Positions 46,499-54,823 of a stretch of 64,000 nucleotides of DNA are shown piece by piece. Made by a program: the position numbers and the translations under genes. The DNA is taken from NCBI GenBank assembly GCA_023134145.1, contig JAGLUW010000023.1, forward strand, positions 62,001-126,000, written 5' to 3'. Every line of letters starts with the position of its first letter. Position 1 is the first letter of the stretch. Origin of the DNA: Sulfuriflexus sp. GTDB lineage: Bacteria > Pseudomonadota > Gammaproteobacteria > AKS1. The notes under the pieces are model-generated. The model saw only the letters and a program-made list of their open reading frames with translations. It had not been told where the DNA came from and ran no database searches.

Positions 46499-47338
46499 AT
46501 GCGTCAATTATTTGCATTCATTGTACTGTCCTACAGCCTGTCACTTTCATTCATACTTGGGGCAGATTCAATTGTTGAATTAAAACCGACATCTTCATCT
46601 GGATCTGTTCAAAAGTTTCAGCATAAAAAGGCGTTACAAGATAGCCAAGATGCGATTGGCAACCAGCTCTCAAACTTTCGTTTCACTGACAGCGCAGGGA
46701 AAGGCATCACACTAAGCGATCTTGGTGGTAAGCCCTTAGTATTAAGTCTTGTTTATACCAGCTGTTATCAAATTTGCCCGATGACAACGAGGCATTTATC
46801 AACGGTCGTAGAAAAAGCCCGCGAGACACTCGGCAAAGATAATTTTGCTGTTGCCATACTCGGTTTTGACAGTCAGTTTGATAGCCCTCAAGCGATGAAA
46901 CAATTTGCTAAGAAGCAGGGCATAGATAATTCGGATTGGTATTTATTAAGTGCCGATGAAAAAACAATTAAGGCATTTACCAAAGAACTAGGTTTTGTCT
47001 TTTTTTCATCGCCCAATGGTTTTGACCATGTCGTACAAGCAAGTGTTATTGATGCTGAAAGTGTTGTTTATCGACAAGTATATGGTGAGGTATTTAATAC
47101 ACCGCTATTGGTTGAACCTTTAAAAGAATTAATCTTAGGCCGTCCTCAACCAAATCAAACCTTATTCGCTGAGCTACTGAATAAAGTACGTTTCTTCTGT
47201 ACAAACTATGATCCAGCCAGTGATTCTTATCATTTTGACTATTCGTTGTTTATTGGCATGTTTATAGGTGCGATCATTATTATGCTTATTATCTCTTTCC
47301 TTCGTCGCGAATATCGCAATAAGAAGCGTTCACATTAG
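46499..47338 (+). CDS. SCO1/SenC-family copper chaperone with C-terminal anchor
   Basis: A 279-residue protein with an N-terminal signal sequence (FAFIVLSYSLSLSFILG) and a thioredoxin-like SCO domain: VYTSCYQICPMTTRHL carries CxxxC and the partner His is in NGFDHVVQASV. A C-terminal transmembrane segment (IGMFIGAIIIMLIISFL) is followed by a basic tail. SCO proteins load CuA; the likely client is subunit II at 44093. The start at ATG 46499 fits the signal peptide better than the frame opening at 46442. The cytochrome b fusion follows after 22 bp. Confidence 0.87.
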   Translation: MRQLFAFIVLSYSLSLSFILGADSIVELKPTSSSGSVQKFQHKKALQDSQDAIGNQLSNFRFTDSAGKGITLSDLGGKPLVLSLVYTSCYQICPMTTRHLSTVVEKARETLGKDNFAVAILGFDSQFDSPQAMKQFAKKQGIDNSDWYLLSADEKTIKAFTKELGFVFFSSPNGFDHVVQASVIDAESVVYRQVYGEVFNTPLLVEPLKELILGRPQPNQTLFAELLNKVRFFCTNYDPASDSYHFDYSLFIGMFIGAIIIMLIISFLRREYRNKKRSH

Positions 47339-47360
47339 GTTTAGCCACAATTAAGTCGCG

Positions 47361-48899
47361 ATGAATATAATTAATCCACTTAAATATGCTTATCTCGCTA
47401 TGGAGGCATGGTTCAACCTTGCCTTTGGTTCTGAGTGGAACCCTTTGTATAACATGGGGCGATTAGCTTTTTTCTTTTTCTGGATTGTTTTCATTAGCGG
47501 TTTATATTTATTTATCTTCTTTGATACCAGCCTCACGGGTGCTTACGCCTCGGTTGAATACATAACACATGAACAATGGTACATCGCAGGCATTATGCGT
47601 AGCTTGCATCGCTATGCGTCTGATGCGGCTGTTGTCACTATAATCTTGCATATGTTTCGCGAGTTTGCGCTTGGCCGATACAGAGGCTTTCGTTGGTTCT
47701 CATGGGTTACTGGCGTACCGGCATTATGGTTGGTTATTACTCTCGGTATTACCGGTTATTGGTTGGTATGGGATGAACTCGCTATCTACGTTGCGATGCT
47801 GTCGTCACAACTAATTGATGCCTTACCTTTAATATCGGGCTCAATGTCACGTAATTTTGTTGGCGAACAACTTTCAGATCGGTTCTTCTCTTTAATGGCC
47901 TTTCTTCATTTTTCAGGTCAGCCGTTGTTTTTGATTTTTGCGCTTTGGTTGCATGTAAAACGTTTGTCACTTGTGAAAGTAACTGCACCACGCGGCCTTG
48001 CCATCGGCAGTTTTATTGGTTTATTGGTTTTATCTATTATCTCACCGGCTGTAAGCCATGGGCCTGCCGATGCTAGCCAGGTGACGGCGGCATTAGAACT
48101 TGATTGGTTTTATCTTAATGTTTATCCCTTACTCGGTTATTTTACAGCGGGTCAAACTTGGCTGATAACGCTCGGTACTACTTTATTTCTAATGGCATTG
48201 CCGTGGTTACCCGCAAAGAAAACAGGGCCTGCTGCAGTCGTACATCTTGAGCAATGTAATGGTTGTGAGCAATGTGCTGAAGATTGCCCATATGATGCAA
48301 TTACCGTTCAAGCACGAACCGATGGTGCGAAATTTGAACACGAAGTTACAGTCAATGCCGATATGTGTGCCGCATGCGGTATCTGTGTTGGTTCATGTCC
48401 CGCTTCTAATCCGTTTAGGCAAAAGAATGAACAATTAGTAACCGGCATCGACATGCCGCAAATGCCAATAAATGAAATACGTAACACCTTAGATAAGACT
48501 ATTGCAGATTTGAAAGGTAATAATAAAATCATTGTTTTAGGCTGTGATAATTCATTAGATTATTCGCAATTTGAAACAGACAGTATAAAAGTCGTTGGTT
48601 TGTTTTGTATTGGAATGATGCCAGCAACACTTGTTGAATACGCGCTCGCCAATGGCGTAGACGGTGTATTTGTTACCGGTTGCCGAACCGGTGACTGTTA
48701 TTTTCGCTATGGCAACATTTGGATGGATAAACGTTTTGCCGGTACGCGCCAACCAGTGCTACGTCGGCGCGCGAAACGTTCACGCATTAAGGTCTCGCGT
48801 GCAGCAATAACCGATGGTACGCGTTTTCAGAAAGAGTTAATCGCGTTTCAAAGTCATATCGAAAAATTAAATGGTGATGAGGAGCTGGCGCATGAATAA
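47361..48899 (+). CDS. Cytochrome b / 2x[4Fe-4S] ferredoxin / MvhD-like fusion protein
   Basis: A 512-residue three-part membrane protein. Residues 1-215: cytochrome b N-terminal domain with two His pairs 14-15 residues apart (LHRYASDAAVVTIILH and LHFSGQPLFLIFALWLH), enough for two b hemes. Further membrane segments reach about residue 285. Residues 296-355: two ferredoxin motifs, CNGCEQCAEDCP and CAACGICVGSCP. Residues 390-460: MvhD/FlpD-like domain with VLGCDNS, LFCIGMMP and VTGCRTGDCYFRYGN. It could carry electrons between the quinone pool and a soluble donor. Cotranscribed with SCO upstream; the next gene overlaps its end by 8 bp. The partner enzyme is inferred to be one of the flanking heme-copper subunits. 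Confidence 0.85.
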   Translation: MNIINPLKYAYLAMEAWFNLAFGSEWNPLYNMGRLAFFFFWIVFISGLYLFIFFDTSLTGAYASVEYITHEQWYIAGIMRSLHRYASDAAVVTIILHMFREFALGRYRGFRWFSWVTGVPALWLVITLGITGYWLVWDELAIYVAMLSSQLIDALPLISGSMSRNFVGEQLSDRFFSLMAFLHFSGQPLFLIFALWLHVKRLSLVKVTAPRGLAIGSFIGLLVLSIISPAVSHGPADASQVTAALELDWFYLNVYPLLGYFTAGQTWLITLGTTLFLMALPWLPAKKTGPAAVVHLEQCNGCEQCAEDCPYDAITVQARTDGAKFEHEVTVNADMCAACGICVGSCPASNPFRQKNEQLVTGIDMPQMPINEIRNTLDKTIADLKGNNKIIVLGCDNSLDYSQFETDSIKVVGLFCIGMMPATLVEYALANGVDGVFVTGCRTGDCYFRYGNIWMDKRFAGTRQPVLRRRAKRSRIKVSRAAITDGTRFQKELIAFQSHIEKLNGDEELAHE

Positions 48900-49395
48900 A
48901 GTATTGCGTTATGGTCTGCAGGCATTTAACTACGCTCTTTTTATGGCAGTAGTTTGGTACTTCTCTACAAGTCCAACTTATCATCAGCTTGAAGATGATC
49001 AGGCCGTTATTACTTTGTCATTTACTCATGCAACAAAACTAAGCGAGGAATGCCGACGTCTGACTCAGGAAGAGTTATTAAAATTGCCACTGAATATGCG
49101 TGCCCCGATGGATTGTCCACGTGAGCGATCACCCCTTACATTTGAGCTTTATTTAGACGACAAGATACTCACTAGCTCAGTAGTAGAGCCACTCGGCTTT
49201 CATCGTGATCAAGGCGTTAATTTATTCCAGCGCATGGTGGTAAAAGCGGGTGAGTACAGCTTACGGATATGGTTAAATGATGATATTAATGTTGATAAAC
49301 CTACCTACCAATACGAACAAAAAATCACATTAAAACCAGAGCAGCAGTTATTAATTGATTTTGATGCCGCAACAGGTGGCTTCTTTACTAAGTAG
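48892..49395 (+). CDS. Membrane-anchored periplasmic protein of unknown function
   Basis: A 167-residue protein from ATG 48892 (GAGGAG upstream), overlapping the fusion gene by 8 bp, so coupled. One N-terminal membrane anchor (about residues 6-24, NYALFMAVVWYFS) is followed by a soluble periplasmic domain of probable beta structure with two Cys (EECRRL and PMDCPRE). No family recognised. Its fixed place between the cytochrome b fusion and the second heme-copper subunit suggests an accessory subunit or assembly factor of that complex. Confidence 0.75.
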   Translation: MNKVLRYGLQAFNYALFMAVVWYFSTSPTYHQLEDDQAVITLSFTHATKLSEECRRLTQEELLKLPLNMRAPMDCPRERSPLTFELYLDDKILTSSVVEPLGFHRDQGVNLFQRMVVKAGEYSLRIWLNDDINVDKPTYQYEQKITLKPEQQLLIDFDAATGGFFTK

Positions 49396-49439
49396 CCTTA
49401 AAAATAAAGTACATCAGGATAACTTAGGTAACAAATAAT

Positions 49440-50822
49440 ATGCAAAGCACGAACAGTACCCATAACGCGATAATCGATAATTTCACGCTCGACATGCCTG
49501 ATTCACAAGGCCAAAAGTTGGCGACAGGGTGGTTACTACTTTCTATTGGCGCACTTGTCCTCGGTGGGCTTTTTTCGATCTTGGTTGTACTTTCACGTAC
49601 TCCTTATTTTCAAGAAATTATACCGTGGGCTGATTTCTTCCATACGGCTTTGGTCGTGCATGTTGACATGACGGTATTGGTTTGGTTTCTTGGTTTTGCC
49701 GGTGTGCTGTGGAGTATAAACAGTGGTCAGCATTGCGCGAAGTTAGGTTGGTTTGCTTTGTTATTAAGCATTGCAGGTACCGTAGTGGTGACACTGGCAC
49801 CATTTTTTGGTGCAGCCGAACCGTTAATGAATAATTACGTTCCGGTATTACAACACCCATACTTTTTATTCGGGCTAGGTCTGTTTGGTGTGGGTTTCGC
49901 GGTGCTTGTGTTAAATGGTTTATTCTTTTCAGCTGCCGTTGGTTCAACCATCAGTGGCCGTGGTTCATTGCGGTTTGGTTTGTACACCGCATTAATTTCT
50001 GCATTTATTTCTCTTGCCATGTTAGTGATGTCATACATAGATATGCCAGAATTTGCAGTTGGTGCCTATTTCTATGAGTTGCTATTTTGGGATGCCGGTC
50101 ACACCCTACAATTTATGCATGTTCAATTAATGCTTGTTAGTTGGTTGTGGATGACGACGGTTGCAGGTATTGGTATAAAATTATCGCCACGCGTGGCGCT
50201 TATTATTTTCGCCATTGGATTATTACCAGTCATATTAACGCCTTTTGTTTACATGATGTTTGATTTAGGTGCAGCAATGCATACGCAATCTATTTCTTTA
50301 CTTATGCAGTATGGTGGTGGTTTAGCAGCATTACCTATTGGTCTAATGATTCTTTTTGGATTCTTAAATAAGAACCGCGCTAATACAAAGATCAGCCCTG
50401 AATTTAATGCGCTCGCCGCATCAATGATTTTATTTGGTGTCGGTGGTGTTATTGGTTTCATGATCAGTGGCAGTGATGTCACCGTACCTGCGCATTATCA
50501 CGGCTCAATTGTCGCCGTTACATTGGCTTACATGGGCGTTACATTTCATATCTTGCCTCGTCTTGGCTTTAGAGCTGTTACAGGGAAAGCCGCAACATGG
50601 CAACCCGTTGTTTACGGGGTAGGGCAACTCATGCATATCATTGGTTTAGTTTGGTCCGGTGGTTATGGGGTGCAACGCAAAACGGCGGGGCTCGATCAAG
50701 GTCTGGTTGATTACGAGCGAATCATCGGTATGGGAATAATGGGTCTAGGTGGTTTAATCGCCATTATTGGCGGCATTATGTTCCTAGTTATCGTTTTTAA
50801 ATCAATGCGTCCAGCAAAATAA
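49440..50822 (+). CDS. Divergent heme-copper superfamily subunit I lacking the CuB His-His pair
   Basis: A 460-residue, 12-segment membrane protein. Conserved: His74 (LVVHVDM) and His354 for the low-spin heme, His352 (PAHYHGS) for the high-spin heme, and His221 (DAGHTLQF) of the second metal site. The adjacent His pair expected in the next helices is missing: the stretch reads PFVYMMFDLGAAMHTQ, with Asp275 near the place of a ligand. The Tyr position after His221 is Phe225, with Gln224 before it. So both the oxidase Tyr and the normal CuB site are gone. Such changes are known in NO-reductase-like members with other non-heme metal ligands. Last gene of the SCO/cytochrome b operon; convergent with the DUF420/Sco operon (8-bp gap). 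Confidence 0.82.
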   Translation: MQSTNSTHNAIIDNFTLDMPDSQGQKLATGWLLLSIGALVLGGLFSILVVLSRTPYFQEIIPWADFFHTALVVHVDMTVLVWFLGFAGVLWSINSGQHCAKLGWFALLLSIAGTVVVTLAPFFGAAEPLMNNYVPVLQHPYFLFGLGLFGVGFAVLVLNGLFFSAAVGSTISGRGSLRFGLYTALISAFISLAMLVMSYIDMPEFAVGAYFYELLFWDAGHTLQFMHVQLMLVSWLWMTTVAGIGIKLSPRVALIIFAIGLLPVILTPFVYMMFDLGAAMHTQSISLLMQYGGGLAALPIGLMILFGFLNKNRANTKISPEFNALAASMILFGVGGVIGFMISGSDVTVPAHYHGSIVAVTLAYMGVTFHILPRLGFRAVTGKAATWQPVVYGVGQLMHIIGLVWSGGYGVQRKTAGLDQGLVDYERIIGMGIMGLGGLIAIIGGIMFLVIVFKSMRPAK

Positions 50823-50830
50823 ACCTAACA

Positions 50831-51118
50831 CTATTCTTTTATCTGTGTTGTGTCTGGTGACTCTGTTGGTGCTGGCTTCAAAATCGGTGCAGATACCTTC
50901 TTATCTTCTTGCATTACTTCTTGAGTCGCTGTTGGTAGCGGCGCAAAAATAGCTCGAATAAGGCTAAACGATGATAACGACAGAATGGTTATAATAATTA
51001 AAAAATAGAAAGAACGATTCGCTAAACGCTTACCCATCTTGTGTTCAATATTGTTGAGGATAAAGTCGGAAAGAGAATAAAGTACGACTGCGGCGATAGT
51101 GTAATAAATAAGTTCCAT
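50831..51118 (-). CDS. Small membrane protein downstream of DUF420
   Basis: A 95-residue protein from ATG 51118. Two hydrophobic segments (about residues 2-17 and 36-56) are followed by a Pro/Lys/Glu-rich soluble tail (APTATQ to PDTTQIKE). No family recognised. Last gene of the minus-strand operon with DUF420 and Sco, 8 bp after DUF420; the context suggests a role in oxidase assembly. Confidence 0.65.
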   Translation of the reverse strand: MELIYYTIAAVVLYSLSDFILNNIEHKMGKRLANRSFYFLIIITILSLSSFSLIRAIFAPLPTATQEVMQEDKKVSAPILKPAPTESPDTTQIKE

Positions 51119-51126
51119 GAAAAATC

Positions 51127-51564
51127 CTACTGCGTATAAATATGAAATGACATGACGTAAATAATAACGCCGCTGACCGAAACATAAAGCCAAATAGGTA
51201 ATGCCCAGCGAGCAAAACGTTTATGTGTATTAAATTTACTGCGTGCAGCTAACCCTGCGGTAATAAGCACTAACGGGAAAGCAATGGCAGCAAGTATTAC
51301 GTGTGATGCAAGTAGGGTGAAATACAAATAACGTATATCACCTTCGCCGGCAAATGGAATGTAGCCTACCTTGGCATGATAGTAGAGATAAAAGACCATA
51401 AATATGGTCGACACAATCAGTGCCGCGATCATGCATATTTTATGAATTCCTTTATTCTGTCTGCGTATATTGAAATAACCAATGCTTACTAATATCGCTG
51501 AGAGCGTATTAAGTACGGCTAGTATATGCGGAATGTATGAAAGGATATCCAAGGTGATTTTCAT
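51127..51564 (-). CDS. DUF420 membrane protein (CtaM-like oxidase assembly factor)
   Basis: A 145-residue protein with four membrane segments. YIPHILAVLNTLSAILVSIGY, YLYYHAKVGYIPFAGEGDIR, LLASHVILAAIAFPLVLI and THKRFARWALPIWLYVSVSG match the DUF420 family, which occurs next to SCO and oxidase genes; the Bacillus/Staphylococcus relative CtaM is needed for cytochrome oxidase maturation. Several His residues sit in the membrane region. It lies 65 bp after the Sco gene. Confidence 0.88.
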   Translation of the reverse strand: MKITLDILSYIPHILAVLNTLSAILVSIGYFNIRRQNKGIHKICMIAALIVSTIFMVFYLYYHAKVGYIPFAGEGDIRYLYFTLLASHVILAAIAFPLVLITAGLAARSKFNTHKRFARWALPIWLYVSVSGVIIYVMSFHIYTQ

Positions 51565-51629
51565 TTTTCGTCATTATTATAGTTAATAATCATATATTAT
51601 CGGCTCTGTATTACAAGCAATAATCCTAA

Positions 51630-52274
51630 CTATCGTTTATCCGACATCATATGAATTTGTAGATATTGTGACGTAATGGTTTCTACATCCAGCGGCGGGG
51701 AAAAGGATGCAACGATTTTCATCTCGGGATTAACCAAGAAAATAGAACTTGTATGACTAATTAAATAGTCACTTCCTTCTTCAGCAGGTTCTTTCACATA
51801 AGCCGCAGAAAATTGCCGTGAGAAATTGAGTAGGTCATCTTCCGTACCCGTTACGGCTGTAAATTCTGGGTTAAAATATGCGGTGTATTTTTTTAGAATC
51901 TCTAGACTATCGCGCTCTGGATCTACCGATACAAAAACGACCTGCGTATTCGCACTAGCGGGGTAATCCTTTTTCAAAATATCGTCGATTTGCTTTAGTG
52001 TCGTCAAGGTTGTTGGGCAGACATCGGGGCAGAAGGTATAACCAAAGAAAACAAAACTCCATTTTTCTTTAAAATCGTCTTTCACAAAGGCTTGTGAGTG
52101 CTGATTTGTTATCCCTGTAAACGGTTTTATAGCACTTGGTGGACGTAATACAGCCATAAGCTCTTGCGGTATTGTTTGTGGCGTTGTTCGTTGGCTTATA
52201 TAAATAGCAGCAAAAAGAGCGACAACAGAAAGGGAAAGAATCAGTATTCCTATAGGGGATGCTTTTGGGGTCAT
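51630..52274 (-). CDS. SCO1/SenC-family copper chaperone (second copy)
   Basis: A 214-residue protein with an N-terminal signal anchor (ILILSLSVVALFAAIYIS) and a SCO domain with GYTFCPDVCPTTL (CxxxC) and partner His in LISHTSSIFLV. It differs strongly from the SCO at 46499, which has a C-terminal anchor, so the two may serve different centres. Its start overlaps the upstream gene by 4 nt (ATGA). Confidence 0.93.
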   Translation of the reverse strand: MTPKASPIGILILSLSVVALFAAIYISQRTTPQTIPQELMAVLRPPSAIKPFTGITNQHSQAFVKDDFKEKWSFVFFGYTFCPDVCPTTLTTLKQIDDILKKDYPASANTQVVFVSVDPERDSLEILKKYTAYFNPEFTAVTGTEDDLLNFSRQFSAAYVKEPAEEGSDYLISHTSSIFLVNPEMKIVASFSPPLDVETITSQYLQIHMMSDKR

Positions 52275-52585
52275 TTTTCGTCGCCTTTATTTTTTGATCG
52301 TCGCCATTCACGGGCGAACCATCGCACAAAGACGACAGCCATAATGATATTAATAATAATTCCAAGAATAAAAAATGCTGACAAGCCTCGCGACTCATCA
52401 TTCAGGATTTTCTTTTTGCCAGTGGCAGGATTTAATGTGCTGTGTTCCGGAGCGTTTGCTGTCTTATTTATTTCCGTAGTCACTACTGCATCCGCATGCA
52501 AGGGGACAAAAAACACTAGAATGAAACTAATGAGTAAGAGCGAGATAATTCCGTGTCTTTTTAGATTGTTCATTTTATCGAGCAT
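52271..52585 (-). CDS. Small membrane protein leading the Sco/DUF420 operon
   Basis: A 104-residue protein with an N-terminal signal sequence (IISLLLISFILVFFVPLHADA), a short periplasmic stretch, one transmembrane segment (LSAFFILGIIINIIMAVVFV) and a basic tail (RWFAREWRRSKNKG). No family recognised. It may start at ATG 52585 or 52573; neither has a clear ribosome binding site. Translational overlap with Sco suggests a joint role in copper or oxidase assembly. Confidence 0.6.
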   Translation of the reverse strand: MLDKMNNLKRHGIISLLLISFILVFFVPLHADAVVTTEINKTANAPEHSTLNPATGKKKILNDESRGLSAFFILGIIINIIMAVVFVRWFAREWRRSKNKGDEK

Positions 52586-52699
52586 AACATTTTGTTGAGG
52601 TTTATTCGTGAATAATATAATTCAACACTACTACTTGTGTGAAGCAGAATTCTGGTGGTATTCTGTTGAGCAACATCTAGTTGTAACGAGGTCGTTTAG

Positions 52700-53185
52700 A
52701 TGAAAAGTAAATTTTCTTTATTGCTACTACTTTCCCTTACTCTAAGTTCTTGGGGTTCCAGCGTGTGTCTTGCCGCTGACATGCCTGATATTTACTCAGG
52801 CCATTATTCCAGAGAAGGGAATAATGAAAAGATGGCCAGAACAACGGGCAATAATCATTACGTTAGATTCTATCCTGAAAATAGAATTATCAGACTGTAT
52901 GTCCCGTATCCGTATGCCGAAACAGTTAAAGCCAGTGTTATCGATCTTGCATTCGATGCAGCCATAAAGAAATCAACCGGAAGTGCCTATATCAGAAGTA
53001 AATTTGGTGTAATGGACGAAAAAATTGTCGCCCATTTAGATACCTTCCGCTGGATAGACAATCAAGTTATGTATGACTGTGGTAAATCAGCCCCTTGCAA
53101 AGTGACGTTTGATGATAAATCAATGACGGTGCTTAAGCCCGGCATGGTTCTTGAACATAAAATACATTACGCGCTCATAAAATAA
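52700..53185 (+). CDS. Secreted protein of unknown function
   Basis: A 161-residue protein with a clear signal peptide (SLLLLLSLTLSSWGSS to CLAA-DM) and a GAGG site about 10 nt before the ATG. The mature part has YSGHYSREGNN, a region rich in Tyr/Arg (YVRFYPENRIIRLYVPYPYAE) and two Cys (YDCGKSAPC) that may form a disulfide. No family recognised. It stands between the divergent Sco operon and nirI, ahead of an FNR-type box belonging to nirI, so it may belong to either module or be independent. Confidence 0.8.
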   Translation: MKSKFSLLLLLSLTLSSWGSSVCLAADMPDIYSGHYSREGNNEKMARTTGNNHYVRFYPENRIIRLYVPYPYAETVKASVIDLAFDAAIKKSTGSAYIRSKFGVMDEKIVAHLDTFRWIDNQVMYDCGKSAPCKVTFDDKSMTVLKPGMVLEHKIHYALIK

Positions 53186-53202
53186 CAACCGATACTCAGT
53201 TG

Positions 53203-53216
53203 TTGACTTATATCAA
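53203..53216 (+). promoter_or_regulatory. FNR/ANR/DNR-type binding site upstream of nirI
   Basis: TTGACTTATATCAA is the exact reverse complement of the box at 43769. TAATAT at 53238-53243 is a plausible -10, putting the box near -41. Confidence 0.8.
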
Positions 53217-53275
53217 GGTATTCTACTGAATTACATTTAATATTGGTGTCTAAATAAATTGATTGACGTGATCTA

Positions 53276-54772
53276 TTGAATAATCACCTACCACTTTATC
53301 GCCATGCCATAATAGCCATTGCGCTGCTGTTAGTGAGTAACTGTCTGCTCGCTAAAGACATTCAAAACTATTTTCCCGTAGTCCAAAAATTCTTTCCTAG
53401 TGCTGAGCGAGTGGGTGCTTTAGAAGGTACACCTGCATCTGCGCCAGTCTTTGCTGGGGAAGATATTCTCGGTTATGTTTTTTATACCGATGATATTACG
53501 CCCATGCCAGCCTATTCAGGTAAACCTATTAGCAGCTTAGTTGGCTTTGATACACAGGGCACCATTCGTGGTGTCAAAATACTCAGCCATGAGGAGCCCA
53601 TCCTTGCTGTTGGTATCAAAGATAGTGATCTACAGGCTTATGTAAGCCAGTATAACGGCGTAACAATGTCTCAACGTACCAAAATAGGTGGTCGAGACAG
53701 AGAAGGGTATAAGGCCTTAGACGGTATTAGTGGTGCAACGATCACGGTTATCGTTATCAATGCATCTGTCACGCAATCGTTGCACAAGGTGATTAAAGCC
53801 CGAAATATCCAAGCCGTGTCGCAGACTTCATCTAATGCGGCATTAGTTGCCGCTATCGATGCAATGCCTATTTGGTTTGGTATATGGGAAGACCGTAAAT
53901 TTGAGATCAGTCTTTTAGTGTTCAGCCTGCTGGTACTGACTGGCATTATGGTTTTTCAGGATTGGCTCGCACGGCATCCATTTCTCCTTACTCGCGTTAG
54001 GAACTTTTATCTCAGCTTCACTTTGCTTTTTGTTGGCTGGTATATGTTGGGTCAGTTATCCGTTATAAATGTGCTTACTTTTTTTACTGAGCTTACGCAT
54101 CAATTTAGTTGGGATACGTTCCTCGTTGATCCTACAACGTTTGTATTATGGGGCTTTGTCGCCATCACAATAATATTATGGGGTCGGGGTGTTTACTGTG
54201 GTTGGATGTGCCCATTCGGTGCGCTACAGGAACTGCTTAATAAACTTGCCGTACGATTGAAATTACATCAATTTGAATTACCCATGGTGGTTCATGAGCG
54301 TTTATTAGCTGTTAAATACATTGTTTTTATTGTACTTTTTGGTTTGTCATTACAATCTCTCGCACTGGTATTGCCATTTATTGAAATTGAACCTTTCAAA
54401 ACAGTTATTACTTTACGCTTTGATCGAGAGTGGCCATATCTGACTTATGCGATCGCTCTTTTAGTCATTGGTTTGTTTAACCGTAAATTCTATTGTAAAT
54501 ATTTATGCCCTCTAGGTGCAGCATTAGCTATTCCTTCGCGTTTAAAATTATTTGATTGGTGGTTGCGAAGACGTAAAGAATGCGGTCATCCTTGCCAAGC
54601 CTGCGCTAAAGAGTGTGAAGTTCAAGCTATTCGACATACCGGTGAGATCGACGCAAACGAATGCCACTATTGTCTTGATTGCCAAGTCACGTATTGGAAC
54701 AATCACAAATGCCCTCCGCTGGTTGAAAAACGCAAACGTCGTGAACGTCGACAGCAGCGTGTCGCTCTTTAA
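53276..54772 (+). CDS. NosR/NirI-family flavo-iron-sulfur membrane protein
   Basis: A 498-residue protein started at TTG 53276; that start gives a sound signal peptide (AIIAIALLLVSNCLLA), and no later ATG keeps it. Residues 40-175 form an FMN-binding domain with DGISGATIT, where Thr157 would carry covalent FMN. Then come about five to six membrane segments with two CxxxCP motifs (CGWMCPFGALQ and CKYLCPLGAAL), as in NapH/NosR. The C-terminus has 4Fe-4S motifs (CGHPCQACAKECE and CHYCLDCQ). It is shorter than typical NosR (about 700 aa), mainly in the periplasmic part. Position before nirS and no nos genes nearby favour a NirI role, that is electron supply or regulation for NirS. Confidence 0.85.
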   Translation: MNNHLPLYRHAIIAIALLLVSNCLLAKDIQNYFPVVQKFFPSAERVGALEGTPASAPVFAGEDILGYVFYTDDITPMPAYSGKPISSLVGFDTQGTIRGVKILSHEEPILAVGIKDSDLQAYVSQYNGVTMSQRTKIGGRDREGYKALDGISGATITVIVINASVTQSLHKVIKARNIQAVSQTSSNAALVAAIDAMPIWFGIWEDRKFEISLLVFSLLVLTGIMVFQDWLARHPFLLTRVRNFYLSFTLLFVGWYMLGQLSVINVLTFFTELTHQFSWDTFLVDPTTFVLWGFVAITIILWGRGVYCGWMCPFGALQELLNKLAVRLKLHQFELPMVVHERLLAVKYIVFIVLFGLSLQSLALVLPFIEIEPFKTVITLRFDREWPYLTYAIALLVIGLFNRKFYCKYLCPLGAALAIPSRLKLFDWWLRRRKECGHPCQACAKECEVQAIRHTGEIDANECHYCLDCQVTYWNNHKCPPLVEKRKRRERRQQRVAL

Positions 54773-54823
54773 AAAAAGAAAAACTGAACCTCCTTTATAT
54801 AAATTTTACCCGTCGTCCAATAC

